This document shows positions 1 through 7,525 of a stretch of 7,525 nucleotides of DNA, piece after piece. Positions within the stretch are counted from its first letter, which is position 1. Each line of letters opens with the position of its first letter. Source of the DNA: Mycoplasmataceae bacterium. Its GTDB lineage: Bacteria; Bacillota_I; Bacilli_A; Mycoplasmatales; Metamycoplasmataceae. A program made the translations under genes and the position numbers. The notes under the pieces were generated by a model, which searched no databases, was not told the DNA's origin, and saw only the letters and a program-made list of their open reading frames with translations. The stretch covers positions 1 to 7,525 of the forward strand of contig JAFWJI010000097.1 in NCBI GenBank assembly GCA_017511585.1. The letters run 5' to 3'.

Positions 1-1
1 A

Positions 2-698
<697 letters not shown>

Positions 699-717
699 AA
701 TTGGTAAATATATAAAG

Positions 718-2487
718 ATGGAGCTGCAAAAAAAAGAATTTATTACATATAAACATCTTGAAAGATTATTTACATCTCAAGAATATTTTGTTTGAAATTT
801 GAATGTAGATAAAGTTTTGAGCGATTTTAATATTGAAGATGAAAATACAAATTCATTATGAGAAATATTTGATGATTTAAATAATGAAGAAGATTTAGAT
901 AATTATAAATTTGTTGAAATTATTAAAAACGGTTTTAATTTAGTTAATGAATTATTTATTAAACAAATTAAAGATTGAGCAATTAAAGAAAAAAAGAAAA
1001 TAATTATTATTAATGAAAAAAATAATCAATTAGCATTTCAAAAAACTATTGATGCATTAAATGATCCAGAAATTGATTGAATTGTTAATCCTGTTTTTAT
1101 TTTTGATGATTTAATTAGTAAATGTGCTCTTTATATCAAAGATCAAAAACAATTATTTTCTTTGATTCATTCAAGTAAAACTAAGTTAAAAAATTATATT
1201 AAAGCATACTTTGATTTTAATGTTTTGATCAAAAATAATATTGAAATAAATGAATATTTATTTTTTAATTATGATTCTAAAAAAGAATATTTAAAAAGTA
1301 ATGATTTAAGTTTTGTTTATTCTAAATATTGTTGAACTCAAAAAAGCAGCCCTTCTAAACAATTTAAAAAACCTATTGAAGAACATGTTAAATACTCTAT
1401 TATTGAAAAATTAAAAACTGGAATTATAACTTTTAAACTTAATAAAAAAACAAATGAAGAAGAACCAATAATAACATTGTTTTTAAAAGATTTTGATGAT
1501 TTTATTTTACAAATTAAAAATGCTAAAAATATCCCTTTTTCTGGAAATATCAATCAAAAAGATTTGACTATTTGAGGATCAAATCCATTATTTAATGATT
1601 TATTTAATTATCAAGATTATGGAATAAAAAAAGTAAGTGGTAATCTTTTAAAAAAATCAGAATTAATTGAATTATATTTAGGAACAAAAAAAATAAATGA
1701 TTTTGCAAAAAATAAATTGTCTTTAAATTATGTACTAACTAATAAAAGTCAATATGATAAAGAAATAATTAAATCATATTTAAATAAGATTGAAATAAAT
1801 AACATTGTTTGATATGATTTTGAAGGTTTTTCAATGCCTTATTCTATTTTAGCTCATACAAAACCTTATCAACAATTAGTTTTCCAATTATCTTTAATTA
1901 GAACAGAAAAAGAACAAATAATATTTAATGAAAATTTGGTTATAGATCCTCAAAAAATTTCAACAAATGATTTTGTAAATATTATTGAAAAAATTTATTG
2001 ATCTAAAGCTCAATATTATGTTGTTTACAATAAAAATTATGAAATTTTAAAATTAAAAGAAATGATTGAATTAATTGAAAAAGATGAAAATCTAAGTTTA
2101 GAAACCAAAAAAAGTTTATCTAATAAAGTAAATCTAATAGAACAAAATACAGTCGATCTTTTAGATCTTTTTTCTATTAGTCAAAGTAAAGATAAAATAC
2201 CGCCAATTTTTATTCCAGATTTATTAGGATTTTCTTCAATTAAAAAAATTGAAAATTATATTAATAATAACAACATAAAATTAAAAGTTATGATTAAACC
2301 GTATAAAAATTTAAATATCCAAAATGGATTAATGGCCATGAATAAAGGAATCCAAAGATATCTAAATTCTATTGGTGATTTAGAATGAGAAAAAGAATCA
2401 AAGAATTTAGCAGAATATTGTGAAAATGATGTTTATGCAATGATTATGGTCTATTTTTTCATAAAAAAAATATATCAAGAAAATTAA
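718..2487 (+). CDS. DUF2779 family protein, putative DEDD-type 3'-5' exonuclease domain at C-terminus
   Basis: A 589-residue, Lys/Asn/Ile-rich soluble protein, 19 nt after atpC. Nine in-frame UGA codons read as Trp. Residues ~365-580 match the DUF2779 pattern as I know it: WYDFEGF (D367, E369), PYQQLVFQLS (383-392), YNKNYE (N438-E442), DLLDLF (from D480), GFSSIKKI (504-511), and YCENDVYAM (Y567, D571). These fit an RNase H-like DEDDy exonuclease with D-x-E, N-x-x-Y-E and Y-x-x-x-D motifs; this activity is inferred. Residues 8-26 (FITYKHLERLFTSQEYFVW) and ~95-175 resemble the Cas4/RecB-like front half of longer relatives. In that part the expected E-x-K and Cys cluster are not visible (SLIHSSKTKLK at 148-158). 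ATG at 718 is the first Met and has no clear Shine-Dalgarno. The true substrate is unknown; a role in DNA or RNA turnover is the best guess. Confidence 0.85.
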
Positions 2488-2508
2488 TTGTGTAAAATTA
2501 AAATTAAT

Positions 2509-2640
2509 ATGGATAACAGAAAAAAAGCTCTTATTATTCTTATTTCAATATGAATTTCATTTGTTCTTGCTTGAATATTAGCACTAATTATTACACAATT
2601 TGGTTTTGGTATTGATTTAAAGGAAATTTTTAAATCTTAA
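2509..2640 (+). CDS. Small single-pass membrane protein, 43 aa, hypothetical
   Basis: A short reading frame with two UGA codons read as Trp (residues 15 and 22), so it is invisible under the standard code. It starts MDNRKKALIILI, giving a basic N-terminus followed by one strongly hydrophobic stretch (about residues 7-31), and ends in a short polar tail, GIDLKEIFKS. Predicted topology is N-terminus inside with a single helix; there is no lipobox cysteine. It begins 21 nt after the DUF2779 gene and ends just before the terminator at 2658-2690, which suits a last gene of that operon. No Shine-Dalgarno precedes the ATG, but a TAAAAT box (2493-2498) does. I do not recognise a family. The hydrophobic order and fit between stop and terminator favour a real gene, though chance cannot be excluded. 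Confidence 0.6.
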
Positions 2641-2657
2641 TATTTAAAAATAATAAT

Positions 2658-2690
2658 AAAAAAATAACAAGCAGTTAGCTTGTCATTTTT
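2658..2690. terminator. Bidirectional intrinsic terminator
   Basis: A perfect 6-bp stem, ACAAGC (2667-2672) and GCTTGT (2678-2683), encloses the loop AGTTA. On the plus strand it is followed by CATTTTT, ending the atp-DUF2779-small-gene series. On the minus strand it is followed by TA and then seven T (complement of 2658-2664), which suits termination of tRNA-Leu. It sits exactly between the two convergent transcription units, where a shared terminator would be expected. Confidence 0.75.
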
Positions 2691-2693
2691 ATA

Positions 2694-2779
2694 TGGTGCC
2701 CGAAACTGGACTTGAACCAGCACGGCATTACTGCCCGGGGATTTTAAGTCCCCTATGTCTACCATTTCATCATTCGGGC
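2694..2779 (-). tRNA. tRNA-Leu (anticodon UAA)
   Basis: Read on the minus strand, this is an 86-nt class II tRNA. The acceptor stem GCCCGAA pairs fully with TTCGGGC, followed by discriminator A and an encoded CCA (2694-2696). The anticodon stem GGGGA/TCCCC holds loop CTTAAAA with anticodon TAA (2744-2746), decoding UUA, the dominant Leu codon in this genome. A long variable arm (2724-2736, GGCA/TGCC stem) confirms a Leu/Ser-type tRNA. The T arm contains TTCAAGT. The gene stands alone, with its own TATAAT box upstream and a terminator downstream. Confidence 0.97.
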
Positions 2780-2800
2780 TTAAACAAAAAGATATTCTAA

Positions 2801-2806
2801 ATTATA
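2801..2806 (-). promoter_or_regulatory. Putative -10 box for tRNA-Leu
   Basis: The minus strand reads TATAAT here, preceded directly by TG. Transcription would begin near 2794, about 15 nt before the mature tRNA 5' end, a plausible short leader. Seventeen bases further upstream is TTATTA, only a weak match to a -35 element. In so A+T-rich a region the box is suggestive, not proven. Confidence 0.55.
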
Positions 2807-2875
2807 CATTAATTTTTAATAATTAATAAACTATACAATTTTTATTTTTGTGTAATTTTTTACTATTAATATCTT

Positions 2876-2881
2876 TATAAT
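2876..2881 (+). promoter_or_regulatory. Putative -10 box for secE (start of the secE-uvrA series)
   Basis: An exact TATAAT lies in the divergent intergenic region between the tRNA-Leu and secE genes. It would start transcription near 2888, leaving a leader of about 38 nt that contains the secE ribosome binding site AAAGGA (2915-2920), 5 nt before the ATG. No convincing -35 element is seen. Confidence 0.55.
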
Positions 2882-2925
2882 ATATTTTAATTAACTAAAT
2901 TTGGTTTTGTTTATAAAGGAAAAAC

Positions 2926-3207
2926 ATGGAACAAGAACAACAAAATAAAAAAATAGAAAGTACTACTGATAAAAATTATCAAGTTAAAAAAAATAAATTA
3001 GATAAATTAAATTTTGAACCAGATAAATCAAAACCATATCCTGTTAGAAATTTTTTTAAAGAATTAAAAAGAGTTACTTGACCAACTAAAAAATCAAATT
3101 ATAAATACTTTTTATGAGTTTTTGTTTTTGTAGTATTTTTAGTTTTATTATTTGCTTTAGTTTCTTGAGGAGCAACTGAATTAATTAAATTAATGGGTGC
3201 TAATTAA
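2926..3207 (+). CDS. secE: Preprotein translocase subunit SecE
   Basis: A 93-residue protein forming the small essential membrane subunit of the SecYEG export channel. The diagnostic motif is FFKELKRVTWPTKK (residues 43-56), the amphipathic helix plus the conserved Thr-Trp-Pro before the membrane segment. One transmembrane helix follows at about 62-82 (YFLWVFVFVVFLVLLFALVS). The first ~40 residues are a Lys/Gln/Asp-rich, probably disordered extension, longer than in the minimal Gram-positive SecE. Three UGA codons encode Trp, including the Trp of the TWP motif. ATG at 2926 is supported by AAAGGA at 2915-2920. The stop lies 5 nt before uvrA, so the two are likely co-transcribed. In many bacteria secE directly precedes nusG; here it is separated from nusG by uvrA and rpmG. 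Confidence 0.95.
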
Positions 3208-3212
3208 AAATT

Positions 3213-6059
3213 ATGGAAAAAATAAATAATCGAGATTTTATAAGTATTAAAGGAGCAAATGAAAATAATTTAAAAAACGTTTCATTAGTTATACCAAAAA
3301 ATAAATTAGTTGTTTTTACAGGATTAAGTGGTTCTGGAAAATCTTCTTTAGCTTTTAACACAATTTATGAAGAAGGAAGAAGAAGGTATGTTGATTCTCT
3401 TTCTTCATACGCAAGACAATTTTTAGGTGGAACAAAAAAACCAAATGTAGATTCAATTGAAGGTTTATCTCCATCAATTAGTATTGAACAAAAAACTACT
3501 CATTCTAATCCAAGATCAACTGTTGGTACAATTACTGAAGTTCATGATTATTTAAGGCTTTTATTTGCAAAAATTGGTAAACCATATTGTCCAACTCATA
3601 AAATCGAAGTTTCTTCACAAAGAATAAAAGATATTATTGATTCTATTTTTAAAATAAAAGAAGGTTCAAAATTATTGATTTTTTCTCCTATTGCTAAAAA
3701 ACAAAAAGGGACAAATAAAAATTTATTTAATAAATTAAGGCAAGATGGTTTTTTAAGAGTCCAAGTTGATGGAAACATTTATTCTTTAGATGATGAAATA
3801 AATATTGAAAAAAATAAAGCACATGATATTTCAATAGTTGTTGATCGGGTAGTTTTAAATGAAGAATCAAAAACTAGAATTACTGAATCAGTTAATGTTG
3901 CTTTAGAATATTCTAATGGATTGGTTGATATAAAATTATTTGATGAAGATAAAATCTATAATTTTTCTCAACAATTTGCTTGTGTAAAATGTGATTTTCA
4001 AATGCCAAAAATTGAAACTAAATTATTTTCTTTTAATTCTCCTTATGGAATGTGTCCAAGTTGTAAAGGATTAGGTTTAATTATTGAACCTGATATTGAT
4101 TTAATAATACCTGATAAAAAATATTCTATTTTAGAAGGTGCTATTGATAAAATGCCAGGTTTATCTTCTAAAAATTCCGATTCAATTGCTTGACAAGAAT
4201 TTTGTGCCTTAATGAATCATTTTAAAATACCATTAAATGTTCCTATTGATGAACTTTTACCAAATCAAATCGATATTATAAAATATGGTAGCGATGAAGA
4301 AATTGAATATACCATTTTTTCAAAAGATAATAAAAAACATTTGAAAAAAAATTCAATCGAAGGATTAATTACTCGATTAGCAAGATTATTTGTTGAAACT
4401 AATAGTGAAGAGATGAGACAATGATATAGCAAATTTATGTCAGAAACTCCTTGTAAAGATTGTAAAGGGCAAAGATTAAATAAATATGCTTTAGCAGTTA
4501 AAATAGATGGATTAAATATTCATCAATTTTCATCACTTTCAATAGAAGAAGAATTTAATAAAATAATTTCTTTAAAACTAAATGAAGAAGATGAAGAAAT
4601 TTCACATATGATTGTTGAAGAATTAAAATCAAGATTAGGTTTTTTAAAAAATGTTGGTTTAGAATATTTATCATTAACTAGAACAGCTGAAACTTTAAGT
4701 GGTGGAGAAGCGCAAAGAATTAGATTAGCAACTCAAATTGGTTCTAGATTAACAGGAATTTTATATGTTTTAGATGAACCTTCTATTGGATTACATCAAT
4801 CAGATAATACAAAGTTAATTAATGTTTTAAAACAAATGGTTGAAATTGGAAACACTTTAATTGTAGTAGAACATGATGAAGAAACAATTATGGCTGCAGA
4901 TTATATTGTTGATATTGGTCCTTATGCAGGTGATAGAGGTGGAGAAGTAGTAGCTTTTGGAACCTTAGAAGATATTAAAGCTAATAAAAAATCTATAACA
5001 GGACAATATTTAAGTCAAGAAAAAGTTATTAAAGTTCCTAATTTTAGAAGAAAAGGAACTGGATATAATATAGAAATATTTGGAGCTAGAGAAAATAATT
5101 TAAAAAATATTGATGTTAAATTTCCATTAGGAAAATTGATTTCAGTAACTGGGGTAAGCGGTTCTGGAAAATCAACTTTAGTTAATGAAGTGTTAGTAAA
5201 ATCATTAGAAAAAATTTTAAATAAATCTTCTGTTAAACCAGGTAAATGCAGCAAAATAGTTGGTACATTAAATATTGACAAAATTATTAAAGTATCACAA
5301 TCTCCAATAGGAAAAACACCAAGATCTAATCCAGCAACTTATACTTCAATTTTTGATGATATTAGAGATTTGTTTGCATCAGTTGAATTAGCAAGAGCTA
5401 GAGGATATGAAAAAGGTCGTTTCTCTTTTAATGTTCCAGGCGGAAGATGTGATAAATGTCAAGGAGATGGATATATTAGAATTGAAATGCAATTTTTACC
5501 CTCTGTTTATATTCCATGTAATCATTGTGATGGTAAAAGATATAATTATGAGACTTTGGAGATTAAATACAAAAATAAATCAATTGCTGATGTTTTAGAT
5601 ATGAGAGTTACTGAAGCATTAAGTTTTTTTGAAAATCGTTCTAAAATTCGTGAAAAATTACAAACATTAGAAGATGTTGGATTAGGATATATCAAACTAG
5701 GTCAACCTTCAACCACTTTAAGTGGTGGAGAAGCACAAAGAATTAAATTAGCTACTTTTTTACAAAAAAAACCAAGTGGAAAAACGTTGTTTGTTTTAGA
5801 TGAACCAACTACAGGATTGCATTCGTATGATATTCAAAATTTATTAAATATTTTAAATAGAATTGTTGATGGTGGTGATACTGTAGTTGTTATTGAACAT
5901 AACTTAGATGTTATTAAATGTTCAGATTATATAATTGATTTAGGACCTCAAGGAGGTAATAAAGGTGGTCAATTAGTTGCATGTGGATCTCCTGAAGAAA
6001 TTATTAAAAATGAAAAATCTTTAACCGGAATTTATTTAAAACCATTTCTAAAAAAATAA
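3213..6059 (+). CDS. uvrA: Excinuclease ABC subunit A (UvrA)
   Basis: A full-length 948-residue UvrA (family ~940), the damage-sensing ATPase that loads UvrB on distorted DNA in nucleotide excision repair. The motifs run in order: Walker A1 GLSGSGKS (37-44), first zinc module C257/C260/C281/C284, CKDCKGQRL near 414-422, signature LSGGEAQ (from 495) and Walker B LYVLDEP (517-523). The second ABC unit has GVSGSGKS (647-654), zinc cysteines C746/C749/C769/C772 in [11 protein letters not shown] and [19 protein letters not shown] (from 836) and LFVLDEP (859-865). All nucleotide- and zinc-binding residues are present. Two UGA codons (4191, 4422) encode Trp327 and Trp404; under the standard code the gene would look broken in three. 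There is no Shine-Dalgarno; the start lies 5 nt after secE. No uvrB is in the window. Codon 212 is CGG, rare in A+T-rich mollicutes. Confidence 0.97.
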
Positions 6060-6066
6060 TTTGATA

Positions 6067-6072
6067 TATAAT
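6067..6072 (+). promoter_or_regulatory. Putative -10 box for rpmG-nusG
   Basis: An exact TATAAT lies in the 33-nt gap between uvrA and rpmG. It would give a start near 6079 and a leader of about 14 nt without a Shine-Dalgarno sequence. It could allow L33 and NusG to be made independently of secE-uvrA. No -35 element is recognised, so confidence is limited. Confidence 0.4.
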
Positions 6073-6092
6073 TTAATTCTAAATTTAAAATT

Positions 6093-6236
6093 ATGAAGAA
6101 AAAAGTAACATTAGCTTGTCAAGAATGTCATAGTAAGAATTATTATGAAAATAAATCTTCAGTTGATAAAAGATTGATCAAAAAAAAGTTTTGTAAGCAA
6201 TGTTTTTTACATACAATTCATAAAGAAGAAAAATAA
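6093..6236 (+). CDS. rpmG: 50S ribosomal protein L33
   Basis: A 47-residue basic protein of the large ribosomal subunit. It matches the L33 pattern throughout: KKKVTLACQECHSKNYYENK at the start, RLIKKKFCKQCFLHTIHKE at the end. Two CxxC pairs (C9/C12 and C34/C37) show it is the zinc-binding form. The frame has no Trp codons. The ATG at 6093 has no visible Shine-Dalgarno; the TATAAT at 6067-6072 suggests a short leader. It is followed 29 nt later by nusG, matching the usual association of rpmG with the secE-nusG region, although the typical order rpmG-secE-nusG is altered here. Bacteria often carry more than one L33 paralogue; whether this one is the only copy cannot be told from the window. 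Confidence 0.95.
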   Translation: MKKKVTLACQECHSKNYYENKSSVDKRLIKKKFCKQCFLHTIHKEEK

Positions 6237-6239
6237 TTT

Positions 6240-6255
6240 TATAATTGTTGCGGAG
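6240..6255 (+). promoter_or_regulatory. TATAAT box and GGAG ribosome binding site upstream of nusG
   Basis: The rpmG-nusG gap holds an exact TATAAT (6240-6245) and then GGAG (6252-6255), 10 nt before the nusG ATG, a slightly long but workable spacing. If the TATAAT were used, transcription would begin close to the GGAG, so the two signals may not work together. GGAG is the more credible; the -10 may be chance in A+T-rich DNA. Confidence 0.4.
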
Positions 6256-6265
6256 TTAGTATTTT

Positions 6266-6844
6266 ATGAAAAAAGAATGATATATGATTTCAATTATTAC
6301 AGGTAAAGAAAAGAAAATTATTGAAAGTTTAAAAAATAAAATTGAAGCTGAAAATATGAAAGATTTATTTGATGAAATCAAAGTATTTTGAATACCAACA
6401 ATTTCTTCTAAAGAATCAATTAAAAAAGCTCAAGGAAAAGATTACAAAACAAAAGAAGAAAATTTATATAAAGGTTATATTTTTATCAAAATGGTAATGA
6501 CTGATGAAGCTTGATTTTTAGTTCGTAACACAGAATTTATTACAGGATTAGTTGGTTCTTCTGGTGGAGGTTCAAAACCAACACCTGTTTCTGCAAGGCA
6601 ATTTGAAAAAATGTTGAAAAAACAACAAGAAAAAATATCTGAATTTAATTCATTAGAATACAAAAACCCTTATCAAGAAGGTGTTGTTGTAAAAATTAAA
6701 GAAGGTTCTTTCAAAAATGAAAAAGGTGTTATTATTGAAACAAATTTTGAAAATTTGATAGCTGTAGTTGAAATAATAACTTTTGGAAGAAAAGTGCCAG
6801 TTGAATTTCCTTACAATAATTTAGAAATAATTAATGAGGAATAA
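6266..6844 (+). CDS. nusG: Transcription termination/antitermination factor NusG
   Basis: A 192-residue protein that binds the RNA polymerase clamp and modulates elongation, pausing and transcription-translation coupling. The NGN domain spans about residues 1-112: KEWYMISIITGKEKKIIESL at the N-terminus, then YKGYIFIKMVMTDEAW and VRNTEFITGLVGSSGGGSKPTPVS. A charged, probably helical linker (about 113-130) precedes the C-terminal KOW domain (134-192), with the pattern GVVVKIKEGSFKNEKGVI and ITFGRKVPVEF. Length and motif order are normal; no extra domain is inserted. Three UGA codons encode Trp (EWY, FWI, AWF). The start at 6266 is supported by GGAG at 6252-6255 and by the conserved WYM motif immediately after it. 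lspA begins 27 nt downstream. Confidence 0.96.
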
Positions 6845-6855
6845 AGATTTTTATA

Positions 6856-6861
6856 TATAAT
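6856..6861 (+). promoter_or_regulatory. Putative -10 box for lspA giving a near-leaderless mRNA
   Basis: An exact TATAAT ends 10 nt before the lspA ATG (6872). With the usual 6-7 nt spacing, transcription would begin around 6868, leaving about 4 nt of leader. No Shine-Dalgarno is present in the 27-nt gap after nusG, which agrees with leaderless initiation. Alternatively the gene is simply read through from nusG. Confidence 0.45.
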
Positions 6862-6871
6862 ATTTTGAATT

Positions 6872-7432
6872 ATGAAACTAAGACATCATTGAAATAATTT
6901 TATTGACTACGTAGACAATAACAAAAAGAAAATAATAATTAATTATTGTGTTTTTTTTGCTGTAGCTATTTTAATGTTAGTTTTTGATTTATTAACAAAA
7001 CAATTTTTATTTAAAAATCCTGATAATTTAGAAGAACCAGGAATTCAATATACACATGGTCCGGTTCAACATGATTTTGGTATTATTGGAATAAGATCGG
7101 TTATAAATGAGGGATTAACATTTTTCCCTTCGACTTCAATTAATGTTCTTTTAGTTACTTTTTTTAATGTAATTATTTTAATTGGATGTATTGTTTTCAT
7201 TTTATTCTTTAATTCAACTTGATATAGTGTATTTATTGGATGTATTTTTGCAGGAGCATTAGGAAATACTATAGATAGATTAACTTTTGGATGAGTTAGA
7301 GATATTATTTTTACTCCTTGATTTGATAATGGAACTTTCAATGTTGCTGATGTTTTAGTAATAGTTGGCTGTGTAGGACTAGTAATAACTTTAGTTACTC
7401 AATTTTCAATTTCATATTGAAAAAAAGATTAA
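6872..7432 (+). CDS. lspA: Lipoprotein signal peptidase (signal peptidase II)
   Basis: A 186-residue polytopic membrane aspartic peptidase that removes the signal peptide from diacylglyceryl-modified prolipoproteins. Both catalytic motifs are present: GALGNTIDRLTFGWVRDI with Asp135, and FNVADVLVIVG with Asp160, a 25-residue spacing close to that of other LspA enzymes. DLLTKQF (from D39) is the conserved end of membrane helix 1. Hydrophobic stretches fall at about 26-42, 90-108, 112-130 and 158-176, giving the expected four helices. The N-terminus has about 25 extra polar residues (MKLRHHWNNFIDYVDNNKKK) before helix 1. Five UGA codons encode Trp. Lipoproteins are the main surface proteins of mycoplasmas, so the enzyme is expected. 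No Shine-Dalgarno precedes the ATG; no earlier in-frame ATG lies in the short gap after nusG. Confidence 0.95.
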
Positions 7433-7450
7433 TTTTTATTATCAAATTGA

Positions 7451-7458
7451 AAAGGAGG
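7451..7458 (+). promoter_or_regulatory. Strong Shine-Dalgarno AAAGGAGG for the downstream gene
   Basis: AAAGGAGG lies 7 nt before the ATG at 7466 and is the strongest ribosome binding site in the window, essentially complementary to the standard 16S rRNA 3' end. It fixes the start of the partial gene at the right edge and contrasts with the absence of such sites before uvrA, rpmG, lspA and the DUF2779 gene. Confidence 0.85.
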
Positions 7459-7465
7459 AAGATAA

Positions 7466-7525
7466 ATGGAACCACATAAAGCAAGAAAAATTGGTTTTTT
7501 TTCTGCATTATCTATTTGTTTTTCT
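7466..7525 (+). CDS. Probable APC-family amino-acid permease, N-terminal fragment (3' end outside window)
   Basis: Only the first 20 codons are inside the window: MEPHKARKIGFFSALSICFS. The gene is certain to begin here because of the strong AAAGGAGG site 7 nt upstream and an open frame to the edge. A short basic N-terminus leading into a KIGFFSALSI-type hydrophobic segment resembles the first helix of amino acid-polyamine-organocation permeases in mycoplasmas, which typically begin this way before a GIGIF motif. The motif itself would fall beyond the edge, so the family call is tentative; another multi-pass membrane transporter is possible. It starts 33 nt after lspA on the same strand, probably in the same transcription unit unless a promoter lies in the gap. 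A run of eight T (7495-7502) sits in codons 10-13. Confidence 0.5.
   Translation, partial: MEPHKARKIGFFSALSICFS

Noticed and set aside
5407..5598. A 63-codon plus-strand frame inside uvrA
   Set aside because: It lies in an alternative frame over the second zinc module of UvrA, whose protein sequence is clearly conserved.
3213..6059. uvrA appearing as three separate reading frames, suggesting a pseudogene
   Set aside because: The breaks are UGA codons at 4191 and 4422 in one continuous frame; with UGA as Trp the protein is full length with all motifs intact.
6060..6092. A possible terminator between uvrA and rpmG
   Set aside because: Only weak A/T self-complementarity (AATTTA/TAAATT) is present, with no GC in the stem and no proper T tail.
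6951..6958. Run of eight T in lspA (and another at 7495-7502 in the permease start) as a phase-variation switch
   Set aside because: Runs of this length are expected by chance at this A+T content, the frames are intact, and LspA is a housekeeping enzyme; without population data there is no case.
7066..7341. A 91-codon minus-strand frame opposite lspA
   Set aside because: It overlaps the conserved catalytic region of lspA and shows no recognisable domain, start signal or upstream ribosome binding site.

Overview
The window comes from a wall-less bacterium of the class Mollicutes, in the broad Mycoplasma/Ureaplasma sense. The DNA is very A+T-rich. Seven of the genes read through at UGA, which must encode tryptophan (genetic code 4); I count 25 in-frame UGA codons at Trp positions and no in-frame UGG. 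Species or group cannot be fixed from the sequence alone. The style of NusG and LspA would fit the hominis or pneumoniae branches, but this is only an impression.

Left part (2-2640, + strand): the 3' end of atpD, then atpC overlapping it by 8 nt (F1 ATP synthase beta and epsilon subunits). After a 19-nt gap comes a 589-residue DUF2779 protein. It has a C-terminal DEDD-type exonuclease-like domain and what looks like a worn-down N-terminal nuclease domain. A 43-codon single-pass membrane peptide follows. This series ends at a hairpin (2658-2690) that can stop transcription from both sides.

Centre (2694-2925): tRNA-Leu(UAA) on the minus strand, converging on the shared terminator. A 146-nt divergent intergenic region holds a TATAAT box for the tRNA (minus) and another for secE (plus).

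Right part (2926-7525, + strand): secE, uvrA, rpmG, nusG and lspA are closely packed with gaps of 5 to 33 nt. The 5' end of a probable amino-acid permease follows behind a near-perfect Shine-Dalgarno sequence. The genes cover protein export (SecE), excision repair (UvrA), the ribosome (L33), transcription elongation (NusG) and lipoprotein maturation (LspA). Firmicutes usually have rpmG-secE-nusG together; here uvrA sits between secE and rpmG-nusG.

TATAAT-like boxes lie just upstream of rpmG, nusG, lspA and the 43-codon gene. Two of these would give leaders of only a few bases. The window is mostly core housekeeping. I see no CRISPR array, insertion sequence, phage gene or new multi-gene system. 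The least understood item is the DUF2779 protein.
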